From Limnomonas spitsbergensis (lineage: Eukaryota > Chlorophyta > Chlorophyceae > Chlamydomonadales), in assembly GCA_037349105.1 (NCBI GenBank), contig JAYJMM010000111.1, positions 558,001 to 622,000 on the forward strand: 64,000 nucleotides of DNA, in the 5' to 3' direction. The position numbers and the translations under genes were made by a program. This document shows, in pieces, positions 1 through 9,369 of this stretch. The notes below the pieces were generated by a model that did no database searches, was not told the origin of the DNA, and worked only from the letters and a program-made list of their open reading frames with translations. Positions within the stretch are counted from its first letter, which is position 1; each line of letters begins with the position of its first letter.

Positions 1-83
1 CCCCCTCCACAAGTCCCCAGCCTCCTTCTCACTCTTCTTCAACATTCAAATTACACTTACCTGTGACTGTCCATTTGTTTCAG

Positions 84-1618
84 GTACTAGAGCCTCCCCC
101 TCCAGTCCACCCGTGCATTCACCCTTCAGCATCCTGTCCACCTTCAAGACCAGCTCCTCCTCCAGCTTATCGCCGCGCAGCCCCGCGCAGCCCAGCGCCC
201 TCGACGTCGACCTGCCCATCCTCGACTCCCCCCGACTCAGCAGCGTGGCCTCAAGGAGCCTATACACATTCTTTAAACAGCAGCTGGGCTGCGCTTACCG
301 GCCAGAGAGCCATGCTGCAGCTCATTCTCCACTGCAAAACAGCTTAACCCTACAAAGGGTGACCTCGCCCTTTGCAAAAAGAAGCGCAGCTGCGGCAGGC
401 GGTGGCCGCGCTCTGATGACCCTCGCCTCCGCCAGGACTGCCCATGCTGCAACAACTGTTGTTGCGGGCGGAGTTGTTGCTGCCAGCAGAAACAGGAACT
501 CAAAAGGCAGCGCTACCCATGCAGCCGGCGGCCCGGCAGTTGCACTCACAGGTATCGACAAGCTTGCCCGTCTGGCCCAACTGGCCCAGCAGGCGGCGGG
601 CAGCCGTCAGCTCGGCACGTCTCTAGCCTTGCGCGCCACAAGCGCCCGCAGACAGTACGCGGAGATGCAGCGAAGGAGCCTTTCGCAGTCCCTGGCTCGC
701 GACGGCTCCCCGCGAACGAGCTTCGAGATGGCGATCCCGCTGGCCCCCGACGCCGCAACCGTCGCCGCCAATGCCGCAGCCCTCGACAGCCGCAGCCCCA
801 CGCGCAGCGGCAGCCGCTGCGCTTCGTCGCAGCTCCGGCGGCTGTCCCGAGTGGCGCCCGGTAGCCCCTCGCAGAGCCAGCATGGATTGTCTCCACAGCC
901 GCCGGCGACGCCTGCTCGTCGGGCGCCTGCCCCCCCAGGCGGCCTACTCAATTTGATTAGGAAGAGCTTGAGGGCAGTCAAAGTGCGCCGGGCCAGCAAC
1001 GACTTCGGTACCCCCGCTCCTACGCACGGCAGCGGCCTTCAGATCACCAGCTCGGATGACACGTCTGCCAGGTCAGGGAGCCGCGGCAGCGTGGCCGCGT
1101 GGCAGACAACCAATGGCAGTCCCCACGGTCGAAGCTCGGCGAGAAATATCCCATTGGGCTGGGCCGACTCCAGCAGCAACTGCCGCACCGTTGGACCGGG
1201 CTGCATGGCAAGCCACAGCCTGCCCATGGCAGGCCGCAGCCCTCCCATGGCAGGCCAAAGCTTCCAAATGGCTCGAGTGTCGGATGCTAGCTACAGCTCA
1301 CGCGCACCTGGCCGCATGAGCCAGCAACAGATCCCTGCTAGTAGCTGGGAGCAGCTGTACTTTATCGGCAGCAGCAGCGGTGGCGGCGGCGGTGTTGGTG
1401 TAGCGCGCGCCCCCTCCCTGATCGGACCTGCCCCTTCTTTGATGGCGTATGGCGGCGGCGGCGGTGTCATGGCGCGAGCCCCCTCCCTGATCGCTTGCAT
1501 TGCCCGCGTGTCGACCCATGAGGGCTTCAAGTTCGACGCGCAGAGCAAGGCCCGCACGCTGGAGCTCATCACTCTAGCCGGGAGCAGGTGTGGGAGGGGT
1601 TCAGTGTTTCTGCTCTAG
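84..1618 (+). CDS. Hypothetical low-complexity protein, 3' part of a gene
   Basis: A long open frame follows a good 3' splice site (pyrimidine-rich tract ending TTTCAG at 78-83) and runs about 510 codons to a TAG at 1616-1618, so this is an internal or terminal exon of a gene that begins left of the window. The protein is rich in Ser, Ala, Arg and Gly, with a Ser run near its start, poly-Gly runs near residues 430-460 and short repeats of the form APSLI/APSLM. No catalytic motif or membrane segment is visible. The last stretch, after STHEGFKFDAQSK, is less biased. A possible donor (AG|GTGTGG near 1587) would make the exon end there and the gene continue. Such Ala/Ser/Gly-rich linkers are typical of Chlamydomonadales regulatory proteins, but the function is unknown. 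The open frame and its composition support coding; the exact 3' end is uncertain. Confidence 0.55.
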
Positions 1619-2131
1619 GCCATAAGGCCACCTTTGGCAGGCCCCTTCAGCAGGCCACGTTAGCAGGTCACGGCCATGTTGGAACCGTAGCTTGTTGACA
1701 GCTGGTGGCCCATGCTGCGAGGCAGGCCATGCAGGGAGCCTCTAAATGGCGGCTGTTGGGTAGCTGCACTGTTTTGCTAAGCCATTGACGGGTGCAACTG
1801 GCTGACGTTGCACCAGTCAGCCAGTCAGGCCCACATGCCCTCAAAAATTTAAATTATGTGTGGCTTAGCAGGCGTCTGAGCTGCACTTAATTAAATCTTT
1901 TGAGGGCATTGGACCTTGATTGGCAGACTGCTGCAACACGCTGGATGGGAAAAATAATTATTTATGCACCCGCTCTGCCCACCAATTCCCCCCCCCCTCC
2001 CCCCTCCTCTCTGCCTCCGGCCCTCAGGGTCTGACCGCTGCTCGCATCTGCTGAAGGGTGCAATGCTTGGCAGGGTTGAAGCTGGCAGGTGGGAGGCCCC
2101 AGAGGTGGCCTTCCTAGCTACCCCATGCGCC

Positions 2132-2300
2132 TGTGTTCATTTTGTCTTGCCTCAGCTGCAAGTCAGCTACACTCCGAATTCTGGCCGGAGTCCCCATTTG
2201 GGGACAACCATGCTGCTTTGGCCACCGGCTTTGGGTTGGGCCAGGTAGAGTCCCAATTGAGCCTTCGGCGGCCGCATGGCGGTAGACTGATAGCCAAACA
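2132..2300 (+). repeat. Diverged member of the hAT-MITE-related repeat family
   Basis: The stretch starts with a TGTGTTCATTTTGTC-like end followed by CAGCTGCAAGTCAGCTACAC. It aligns by eye with copies at 48735-49012 and 52803-52985 and shares its terminal motif with the MITE at 5158-5303. No target duplication is evident for this copy. Confidence 0.4.
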
Positions 2301-2926
2301 CAGAAACAGTGCCTATGCGATGCGCTGAGGCGAGGAGCAGTTGGATTTGATGATTTGCCAAGTATTTCACAATACTTTTGTTGCGTTCGTGTGAAAGCTC
2401 CTGTCATGGACTCTACCCGGAATGCTAGAGCTGTCTTAAATCTGCCTTTTAATGAGGGAAGCATTCTATTTTTTCTTCTTCTTAGCTGGTAAGTTGGATT
2501 CCTGTCTATTCGTTGTTGTCAGTGGCCTAACCCTGAAATTGAGAAGGTAGCTTGGTAAGGGAGGGGGGTTCTGCTATTGTGTTGTGAACGCAAGCGGTGA
2601 ACCTTTGAGGGTGCCCTAGATGACGCTGTGTATTGAGGTGTTGTGCCGCCTTGTCGTGTGTTCTGGCGCCGATGTGTGGTGCTGTGTGCTGCCGCTGTAT
2701 CGTGTAGTCCAGCGCCGCTGTGTAGTTTTGGCGCTGTTGCATTTAGGCACTGCTCGGTGGTGCAGTGCGATGCCACTGGGTGGGTGTTGCCAGGGGTGCC
2801 GCTGCATGTTTCCGCGGTACGGTAGGGTGCCGCTGCATGTTGCTGCTGTGTTGTGCGCGTGCGGTTATCATTTAGCTGGGGATTGATCCTGCACTGTTCC
2901 TCAACCTTTTAAGTATGTTTTCTTTT

Positions 2927-3050
2927 GAATTGGTGACCTCATGACTGGAGGTCTGTTGAATTGGTGACCTCATGATTCGAGATCTGTTGAATTGGTGACC
3001 TCATGATTCGAGATCTGTAGAATTAGTGACCTCATGACTCAAGATCTGTT
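2927..3050 (+). repeat. 31-bp tandem repeat, four copies
   Basis: Four consecutive units start at 2927, 2958, 2989 and 3020, each beginning GAATTGGTGACCTCATGA (the last with one change) and ending in a GATCTGT-like motif. They differ at only a few positions. No coding potential or known function. Confidence 0.9.
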
Positions 3051-3821
3051 GAATTGCTAAGTAAAATTTAGATTGTAGCCCTCCTTCTTTCCAAACTGCT
3101 GTTGAGACAGGCTGAGAGGTCTTGTTGATGGTTATATACGCCCATCCTCTTGGTGGAAATGCCTCTTACTCGATTCGTGTTGTTCATTTCCTTCAATCCT
3201 TTCATGTTGGTTAGTACAGTATGCAGTGCAGTACCACGCAGTGCTGTATGTGTTTATTGAGCCCCATGCATATCCATCTGACCCTTTCAGGAAGGGTGAT
3301 TGTCGACTCGTTGTGATCATTGCGTTATTACTGCACGATCGGTTACACTGACAAGTTCATGTTTATGTCATTGTGTTTTGGGTTGAAGTATCTTCTATGC
3401 AAATTCTACTTTGTGTTATGCCCTGAAGATATCGAATTAGCCTCGAGTCGACTCTTTTAAGTTCTGGTATGTGTTCCAGGTTTTTCTGGTGTTGAAGCAG
3501 CCTCTGCGTATGTTCAATGTAATCCATGCCCATGATGTGCTCACCAGAGGTGCACACATTTGATTGCCAGTGCCGGCACGCCCACATTTGCAATTATGTT
3601 CATTGGAATTGCCGTTCTAATCGGACCATGATCAGATCTGGGTCAGATCGGTTCCAGGTCTAGGGTCAGGTGATGCTAACTTGTTGGAGGATTTAGCCTG
3701 GTGGTCGAGATCCTGGGAAATAGCGGTGCTTCGATTGCAAGCTTATTACCCACAGATTTCCCCGATACAGGAATGTGTCCTATGCAAGTTTGTCCGCAGA
3801 TTACCTTGATGTTTGCTGACG

Positions 3822-3862
3822 CGGCCCAGTATGTAAGCAGGGCCCAGAGGTGGAACGTCATC
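3822..3862 (+). repeat. LINE 3'-tail remnant
   Basis: Contains AGCAGGGCCCAGAGGTGG followed by AACGTCAT. This is the same terminal motif found at the 3' end of the LINE fragments at 30205-30915 and 40360-41362. It is a very short, probably 5'-truncated copy. Confidence 0.45.
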
Positions 3863-3989
3863 ATCAGATCACCCTGTGTAAACCCATCTGGTATGATAGT
3901 AAGCCCGATAGTAAGCCACAGAACTTATCTAGCCTCATTGAAAATGTCGGTGAACGTTTCGTTAAGTGGTCCCCGCCCGGGTTGCGGTT

Positions 3990-4035
3990 GAGACTTTTTT
4001 AGCAGGGCCTGAAGAGGTGTAACGTCATAACGTTG
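3990..4035 (+). repeat. LINE 3'-tail remnant
   Basis: Contains TTTTTTAGCAGGGCCTG and GAGGTGTAACGTCATAAC, a diverged copy of the terminal motif of the LINE family elsewhere in this window. Confidence 0.45.
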
Positions 4036-5157
4036 CTGTCCTAGCGTATTAAGTGCCTGTACCGGGTACACACACCATGCATCAAATGTGACGCTCTGCT
4101 GGACTGTACAAACTTCACTTCACACCTTCAAGAAAAGCCCCAGCCCGAAGTCCAACGCCTAGGTACCTCTGACAGGGTTCGGATAATAATTGTGCAGTTA
4201 GTGTCACATGACCTGTGGGGTCCAGGGTCCATAACTACAACGCTGGTGGCACCCGTACCCAATGGTTGAGGGATCGATCTTGCCAAACGATTTTCAGTCT
4301 CCCTCCTGCCTAGAACACCGGGTTCCAAATGCCTGCACCGTAGCTAAGGAAGAGGTTATCGTTTATTTTCCTCCCGACCCGACAGTGCGGAGCCAATGCA
4401 GCCGAGCCATTTCAGCATGGCCCAGAGATGTCATGTCAATAACTTAAGATGTGGGTATGGCTACGCCTTGGATCAGGTTGCTATGTTCTATGCTCCTGCC
4501 CCCACGCATAGCCACATAGGAAGGTGGCACGGCTGCTCTATGGTTCTAGCGTAATTGCGCTTGCTCATCCCCTACCAGCCCTGTGTGGCCGAGCGTCTAG
4601 CAGGGCCCTGCGGATTCTGGCCGTCTACCCTACACTTCAACTAGCCTTGCTGCAACCTCATATTCCCCTAGCCGGTATAAATCTTAGGTAGCCTTGATCA
4701 CCATTCGAGAGGGAGGGGTAGAATTGGGTGGAGCAACAAGAACAATCCTAGTCTGATTCTTGAGCTGCATGGGTCCAGGGGCTTCGCGGCGGTTACATAT
4801 TATTTTTGCGGGCCTCTTGAGTGGGAAGATGTGTCATGCGTGCCTGTAGTGCCATCATGTAAACAATCAAAAGACAGAGGATGCTGGTCAACAGTTGGTT
4901 TACCGCACATACCAGTACCTGATTTCAGTTTTTCAATTTCCCCAGTTCCCCCCAGTTTTTCCCGCCCATTGGGTTGAGCGCGTTCAGTGGAAAGGCAAAA
5001 CACGGAACACGAGAGAAGTACAGCACCAAGATGTCTATCGACAGGGCATGTCAAAACCGTGTGGTACATGATCAAAAACTGCTCAAACACTTAAAGTATT
5101 TGCTACTGCTGCTGCTGCTGCTACTACCGTAGGCCTCCAAATTATGACCCACATCAT

Positions 5158-5303
5158 CAGTGTTTATTTTTGTGGCTTTCAGCCTACCTTTGGCAGGCCG
5201 CCAACCTTGACCGACCAACCACTGGTGGCCTAAGCAGCATGGCTGGCCACAGATAGGCCAGAGTGTAGCTGGCTTGTAGCTGAGTCACGAAAAATAAACA
5301 CTG
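5158..5303. mobile_element. hAT-type MITE with 8-bp target duplication
   Basis: A 146-bp non-coding element. The left end is CAGTGTTTATTTTTGTGGCT; the reverse complement of the right end is CAGTGTTTATTTTTCGTGAC, giving terminal inverted repeats of about 24 bp with small mismatches. The flanks are identical 8-mers, CACATCAT at 5150-5157 and 5304-5311. An 8-bp duplication with CAG-type ends is the established signature of hAT elements. It encodes nothing, so it must have moved with a transposase from elsewhere. It lies about 50 bp from the 3' end of the neighbouring methyltransferase gene. Confidence 0.85.
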
Positions 5304-5361
5304 CACATCATTAAGAGGAGTGTAAGGCCGCTGCCGTGGGCCGCAAAAAGCACAGCTCGTG

Positions 5362-6615
5362 TCATTTGGCGGTGTCCAAGGCGTGTAACACTATGGAAAC
5401 AGCCGCCGCCAGATTTAGACTGGAACGGCATCGCATCTGCACATGTACGGTCGCTAGATCCGCCAAGGATCCGGGGATCCCGCCTGCCTCAAACCCCAAC
5501 ACCACACAGCCATCGACCAGCGCGCGGGGAAGCGCCTCGCCCGCCGCCAGCGTCAACGCGCCTGGCGCAAGGTCCACTGCCACGACGGACCGGCCGGCTG
5601 CGGCGACCGCGGCGACCACTGCGGCTGCGCCTGCGACGTCCAGCACTGGCACCAATGGGGCTTCGTCGATGCGTGCCAGCATGATCGCCGCTTCAGCTGC
5701 GAAACGGGCGCGGCTGGCCGCGTGCGTGGCCAGCGTGAGAGAGTTCAACCGGCCATAGTCGCGGTACAATGCAAGCACGCGGTACAAATTAGCCAGCTTC
5801 TCCACACATACTACAAAGGACCCAGCTGGGGGCCCATGGCAGTGGACCGAGTCAGCTGGTGCTCCCGGAGCTGCTGCTGGTCCGCCCTCAATTACCGCCG
5901 CCAGATGCCACAGCAGCGGTGTCACATTCACCGTGTAGTTCCGCGTGTCCACCGTCAGAGAGAGATCGTGCACCGAGGGGTCAAACCCCAACAGGGGCTT
6001 AAGCGGCACTAGCGGCCCCACGACCGCCGCACCCAACGCCGGCATCCATTCGAGCCTCCCCTCCAGCGCGGCGGCTGCCCCCCTCGGGCCCACCACCGCT
6101 ACTGTCGGGTATGCCACATCGGGCATGGCGAACGCAACCGCGTCGTCCTCCGCCGGCTCCCAAGGTAGCGCCAGTGTCATCCTCAGGAACAGTGCTGCAC
6201 CCATGCTGTTGCGCACAACCATGTGCAACGCGTGCGCGGCGGCGGCAGAGCGGGAGATAGCCATGCCGTCGCCTTTGCCATCGCTGCTCGCCACCGCGTC
6301 CAGCGAGAGCAGCACCGCCACTCGCCGCGGGTCTGTGCGGCTCAGCAGCCGCACCAGCGTGCGCAGCAGCGGCGCCACTGTCGGGATCAGTGACGGGACC
6401 GTCACTCGCAGGGAGAGAGCTAGCAGCGGTGGCAATGGTGGCGCCTCTGCCCTGTGCAGCACGCCCATCCCGCAGGGCAGCCGCGTCAAGCTGAAGCCGT
6501 AGCAAGCAAAGCCAGACACATCTTCATCCAGCCGTGCCACGATGCCAGGGTTAGTGAGGAATGTGTCGACAGCAGAGGACCCACCAGGGTCTGCCATGCA
6601 GCTTCGGCCAGCCAT
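5362..6615 (-). CDS. SpoU/TrmH (SPOUT) family RNA 2'-O-ribose methyltransferase-like protein
   Basis: Intronless ORF of 417 residues. The C-terminal 150 residues carry the SPOUT signature. Motif 2 is VVLGFEAGGIP at about residues 371-381, with the family's conserved Gly-x-Glu. Motif 3 is MRCRSSLNLAAAVSIVL at about 394-410, matching the SLN-v-x-v-A loop of the knotted SAM site. Motif 1, around residues 268-288, is degenerate but keeps Asn, Arg and Gly in register. The N-terminal 260 residues are Ala/Leu-rich and resemble a substrate-binding extension, though I see no known domain. The family uses SAM to methylate ribose 2'-OH in tRNA or rRNA; layout and length resemble TARBP1/Trm3-type C-terminal halves more than compact bacterial TrmH. 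An in-frame TAG lies upstream of the ATG; a second Met at codon 7 is an alternative start. An organellar or tRNA target is unproven. Confidence 0.7.
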   Translation of the reverse strand: MAGRSCMADPGGSSAVDTFLTNPGIVARLDEDVSGFACYGFSLTRLPCGMGVLHRAEAPPLPPLLALSLRVTVPSLIPTVAPLLRTLVRLLSRTDPRRVAVLLSLDAVASSDGKGDGMAISRSAAAAHALHMVVRNSMGAALFLRMTLALPWEPAEDDAVAFAMPDVAYPTVAVVGPRGAAAALEGRLEWMPALGAAVVGPLVPLKPLLGFDPSVHDLSLTVDTRNYTVNVTPLLWHLAAVIEGGPAAAPGAPADSVHCHGPPAGSFVVCVEKLANLYRVLALYRDYGRLNSLTLATHAASRARFAAEAAIMLARIDEAPLVPVLDVAGAAAVVAAVAAAGRSVVAVDLAPGALTLAAGEALPRALVDGCVVLGFEAGGIPGSLADLATVHVQMRCRSSLNLAAAVSIVLHALDTAK

Positions 6616-7635
6616 GCGGCTCTGCTCTAAGGCAGCAGGCTAATCTAGATTTAACACGAGGTGGCCTCGTCTGTTATTGCTGAAGGATGGCCTATCGAAT
6701 TCTGTCCGGGACCGAATGAAAGAAGCACAGCTACGAAAAGCCTGCCGGGTCAGAGGAGGTGCAGGAAGAAAGAACGAAAGACATAAAACACATCTGTGTC
6801 TGCAACACATTGGCTTCCTATAATAGCTTTCCTGTGTTATCGACTGTCCCCAAGTGAGTGGTGCGTGGAAGGTACGGACTCGGTGGGCTCGGGTCACCCG
6901 GTTTCGGGGTCATCGTCAGCATCCCTGCTGCTTGGTGAACGCGATCGAGGTTCAGACTGGTGAGACGACATAAAATCTTTTGGGGTTCCGGACACAGGTG
7001 TAATTGGGGCTTTGGCAAATCACGTTTTAGCCTTCTTTCTATCAGCACAGTTGACGAAATAAGGCATCATAATACAATACATTGAGAAGAACTACATTCA
7101 TCGATTTCTGCCGAACGCCATTCAATGATTGCATAATAGGCATTCTTGGCAACCGGTGCTGACGACCCGACGTCACCAGTCGCACAGACACCAGGAAAAC
7201 TGAAACCAGATCAGCGCTAACTAACCCTGAACTACCCCAGCTATCGGTAGTGCTGAACAGCACTAGCACACGATACACTGCTGCTCAGTAGAGAGCACAG
7301 CCCCTACGGAAAGACTTGACCCTGGCTCCTTGCTCTTACTTACCGGTACATGCATGCACAGCATGTGAGAGTTTCAATCGCTGCCAAGGTGCAAGCAGGT
7401 GATGCTGTACACGACCCGCATGGCAAGCAAAGTGCAATGCAAGATTTTATATACCGGTAAGACATATATGATAGCTTTGATCTACCAGCGTTTTGTCTTC
7501 TCATGCTACAGTGGGTGCTACTCGGGGTTGACCAGACCCAGACTCCTAGCTTGGAAGGCAAACAGGTGCAGCAAGGATTGCATGAGGAGCGTCTTGTATC
7601 TACACACCGTCTGAGTACACTGATAGGGAAATCTG
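6616..7635. other. Intergenic region, nothing recognised
   Basis: About 1 kb upstream of the SpoU-like gene. It should contain that gene's promoter, but no convincing TATA box or repeated element is visible. The small ORFs on both strands lack motifs. Confidence 0.5.
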
Positions 7636-7866
7636 TCAAGAAAGTCTTTCCTGCTCCTGTATCTGCTCCTTCTCCAGCTCGACTTCCTGCCTCCTGCTCT
7701 GGTAGAAGTATGCACTGAGGTGCGAGGCTCTCTGATCTAGGTTGGCATGCTTCAGAGCTCTGAGCTGTTCAGTCTGCTGCAAAGCGCCTTCCATGGCAGG
7801 GCCCTTGCGCCAACAGCGGTGTTGGGACTGCCAGAAGTTTCGTTCCATTGCAAACTTCCATTGCAT
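7636..7866 (-). CDS. Possible small coiled-coil protein
   Basis: A 76-codon ORF with a true ATG. Its second half is a charged amphipathic helix rich in Gln, Glu and Arg (for example RRQEVELEKEQIQEQE), unlike random translation. The same frame continues upstream across a TGA (just before AGGGCCATG) into a stretch starting near 8016 that encodes a hydrophobic segment (VVGLTRLVLLAVHALL). The two parts could be one membrane-anchored coiled-coil protein interrupted by a nonsense codon, or separate pieces. No family recognised. Confidence 0.35.
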   Translation of the reverse strand: MQWKFAMERNFWQSQHRCWRKGPAMEGALQQTEQLRALKHANLDQRASHLSAYFYQSRRQEVELEKEQIQEQERLS

Positions 7867-8380
7867 GGCCCTTCAGCCAGAAGCAATGCCAGAAGTGCAT
7901 ACAGCGAGAGCAGCGCCCGCAGCCAGCAGCGCATGCACAGCCAGCAAGACCAGCCGCGTAAGGCCAACAACAGCTGCTTGATCGAGCATGTTTCCATGCA
8001 TAGCTGCCAAATTCACATCATCAGTTGCTTGAGCAGCAGTCAGGAATACCATCCAGCAGCAGCAGCGGTACAAGCTATAGCAGGTGGTGCCCCCGTCCCA
8101 TCAGCCGCGTTCCATGACCGTGTGCGATGGCGCAGCCATGGAGGCAGCGCTGAGCAGCACGAATGGGCGTCTACTCAGATCTGGTACCACTAGCGCTGTT
8201 CATTGGGATATCTGAGACAGTTCAGCTTAGGCTATTCAGGGGGCCGCTGCAAATGCGTGTCGCCAAGCGGGGGCTGATGCATTGCGTCCTGCAAGGTTTG
8301 CCATAATATTTGCAAAAATCAGGCTGCTTTGTAAACTGAAATGTTCCTTATGCAGCATGCACAGTAGATTCGAATCGCCT

Positions 8381-9006
8381 TGTCGCACCATACAGCAGTA
8401 ACTGCAATTTACTATGGTAAATACCATAAACTCCGGTCCAGGCGCCTTAGAGAAGCGTCCTCTACTCACAAACATGGTACAGCATCGTACACACAGGCTC
8501 CATGTACTGCATACAAGGGCTGTTAACAGGTCAACTGTAAGGCACAGTCCTAGTAGGAGAGTCTCCCTGTCTATGACCTGACTGGGTGTCCCTGTCTCGA
8601 GGGTACCGCCCCTACTACTTTACTTTCGGCAGCGGTCTCGGTCCTCAACTGAGGAATCTATCTCCTGCTATATCAGCGGAGGTTGTATAGGCTTGACTTG
8701 AGTTTAGGTACTGACTTAAGGGAACGCTGAAGGTCTCATACACAGATGACGGCCGGAGCTTGTTACAATTAGAGGTCCGTCTGTCCTTTAGAAAGGGACG
8801 AAGTAACTAGTTAAGGCAATTGCCGGGATACAGGGACCCGGCAGGCCCAATTCAGAGTACGGTAGAATCTGCTAAATCCCCTTGCGTAAGCGGGTTTCTG
8901 GGTTCCAGTTCAAATCCGGAGACTCCGCAGAGAAGCTGCGGAGACTCCGTGGCCGCTAACAGCGGCCTAAACGGTTCTGTCACGTATACGGTAATATACA
9001 GTGACA
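8381..9006 (+). mobile_element. LTR of the Gypsy-type retroelement, near-complete copy
   Basis: A 626-bp block that begins TGTCGCACCATA and ends CAGTGACA, the TG...CA ends expected of an LTR. Parts of it recur in the window: its first ~90 bp at 9009-9097, its middle (about 8478-8624) inverted at 11842-11988, and its last ~380 bp (8625-9006) at 27608-27985. It contains strong hairpins, for example CCGCAGAGAAGCTGCGG near 8926. It lies just upstream of the plus-strand integrase remnant. No target duplication was identified. Confidence 0.65.
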
Positions 9007-9008
9007 AC

Positions 9009-9097
9009 TGTCGCACCATAAAGCAGTGACTGCAATACTATGGTAAATACAGTAAACTCCGGTCCAGGCGCCTTAGAGAAGCGTCCTCTACTCACAA
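9009..9097 (+). mobile_element. Truncated second LTR start
   Basis: A direct repeat of the first ~90 bp of the LTR at 8381, including GGTCCAGGCGCCTTAGAGAA. It lies only two bases beyond the end of that LTR and passes directly into element-internal sequence. It marks either a tandem LTR junction or a deletion join. Confidence 0.6.
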
Positions 9098-9369
9098 CGT
9101 ATCTCCTGCGGTAGCAAGGGCGTAGTGGCGGGACTTTAAAGTTGCACCAAACGCGGGATCCCTTTCCGGGCCCGGCAGCCGTGCTCTGGCAGTGGGGAGG
9201 TGGCCGCGTCATACAGGCATTGCCTGGGAGAATCCGCTGCGGCTGATTGGGCCGACGCAGCGCAAGAACCAGGTGGGTATACACGCCTATGGCAAGGACA
9301 GATGCTGGCAGCAATGTGAACGGGGGGGAGAGAAACCCACCAGGTTGTCATGCATGACCGTCGGCCAGG

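Larger units (their letters stand above)
1619..5149. other. Intergenic region, no gene recognised
   Basis: About 3.5 kb with lower GC and no ORF that looks coding. It holds a diverged MITE relative (2132-2300), a 31-bp tandem repeat (2927-3050), two short LINE 3' tails (3822-3862 and 3990-4035) and a CTG run near 5105-5125. The small ORFs at 2089-2328, 2620-2886 and 3701-3991 lack conserved motifs and were not called. Confidence 0.6.

Noticed and set aside
113..1290. Several minus-strand ORFs opposite the first gene
   Set aside because: Shadows of a GC-rich coding exon.
8760..9006. Group I intron-like core (AATTGCCGGGA and GTTCAAATCC elements) within the LTR
   Set aside because: The pairing elements could not be put in a consistent order, and the TG...CA ends and position fit an LTR better.
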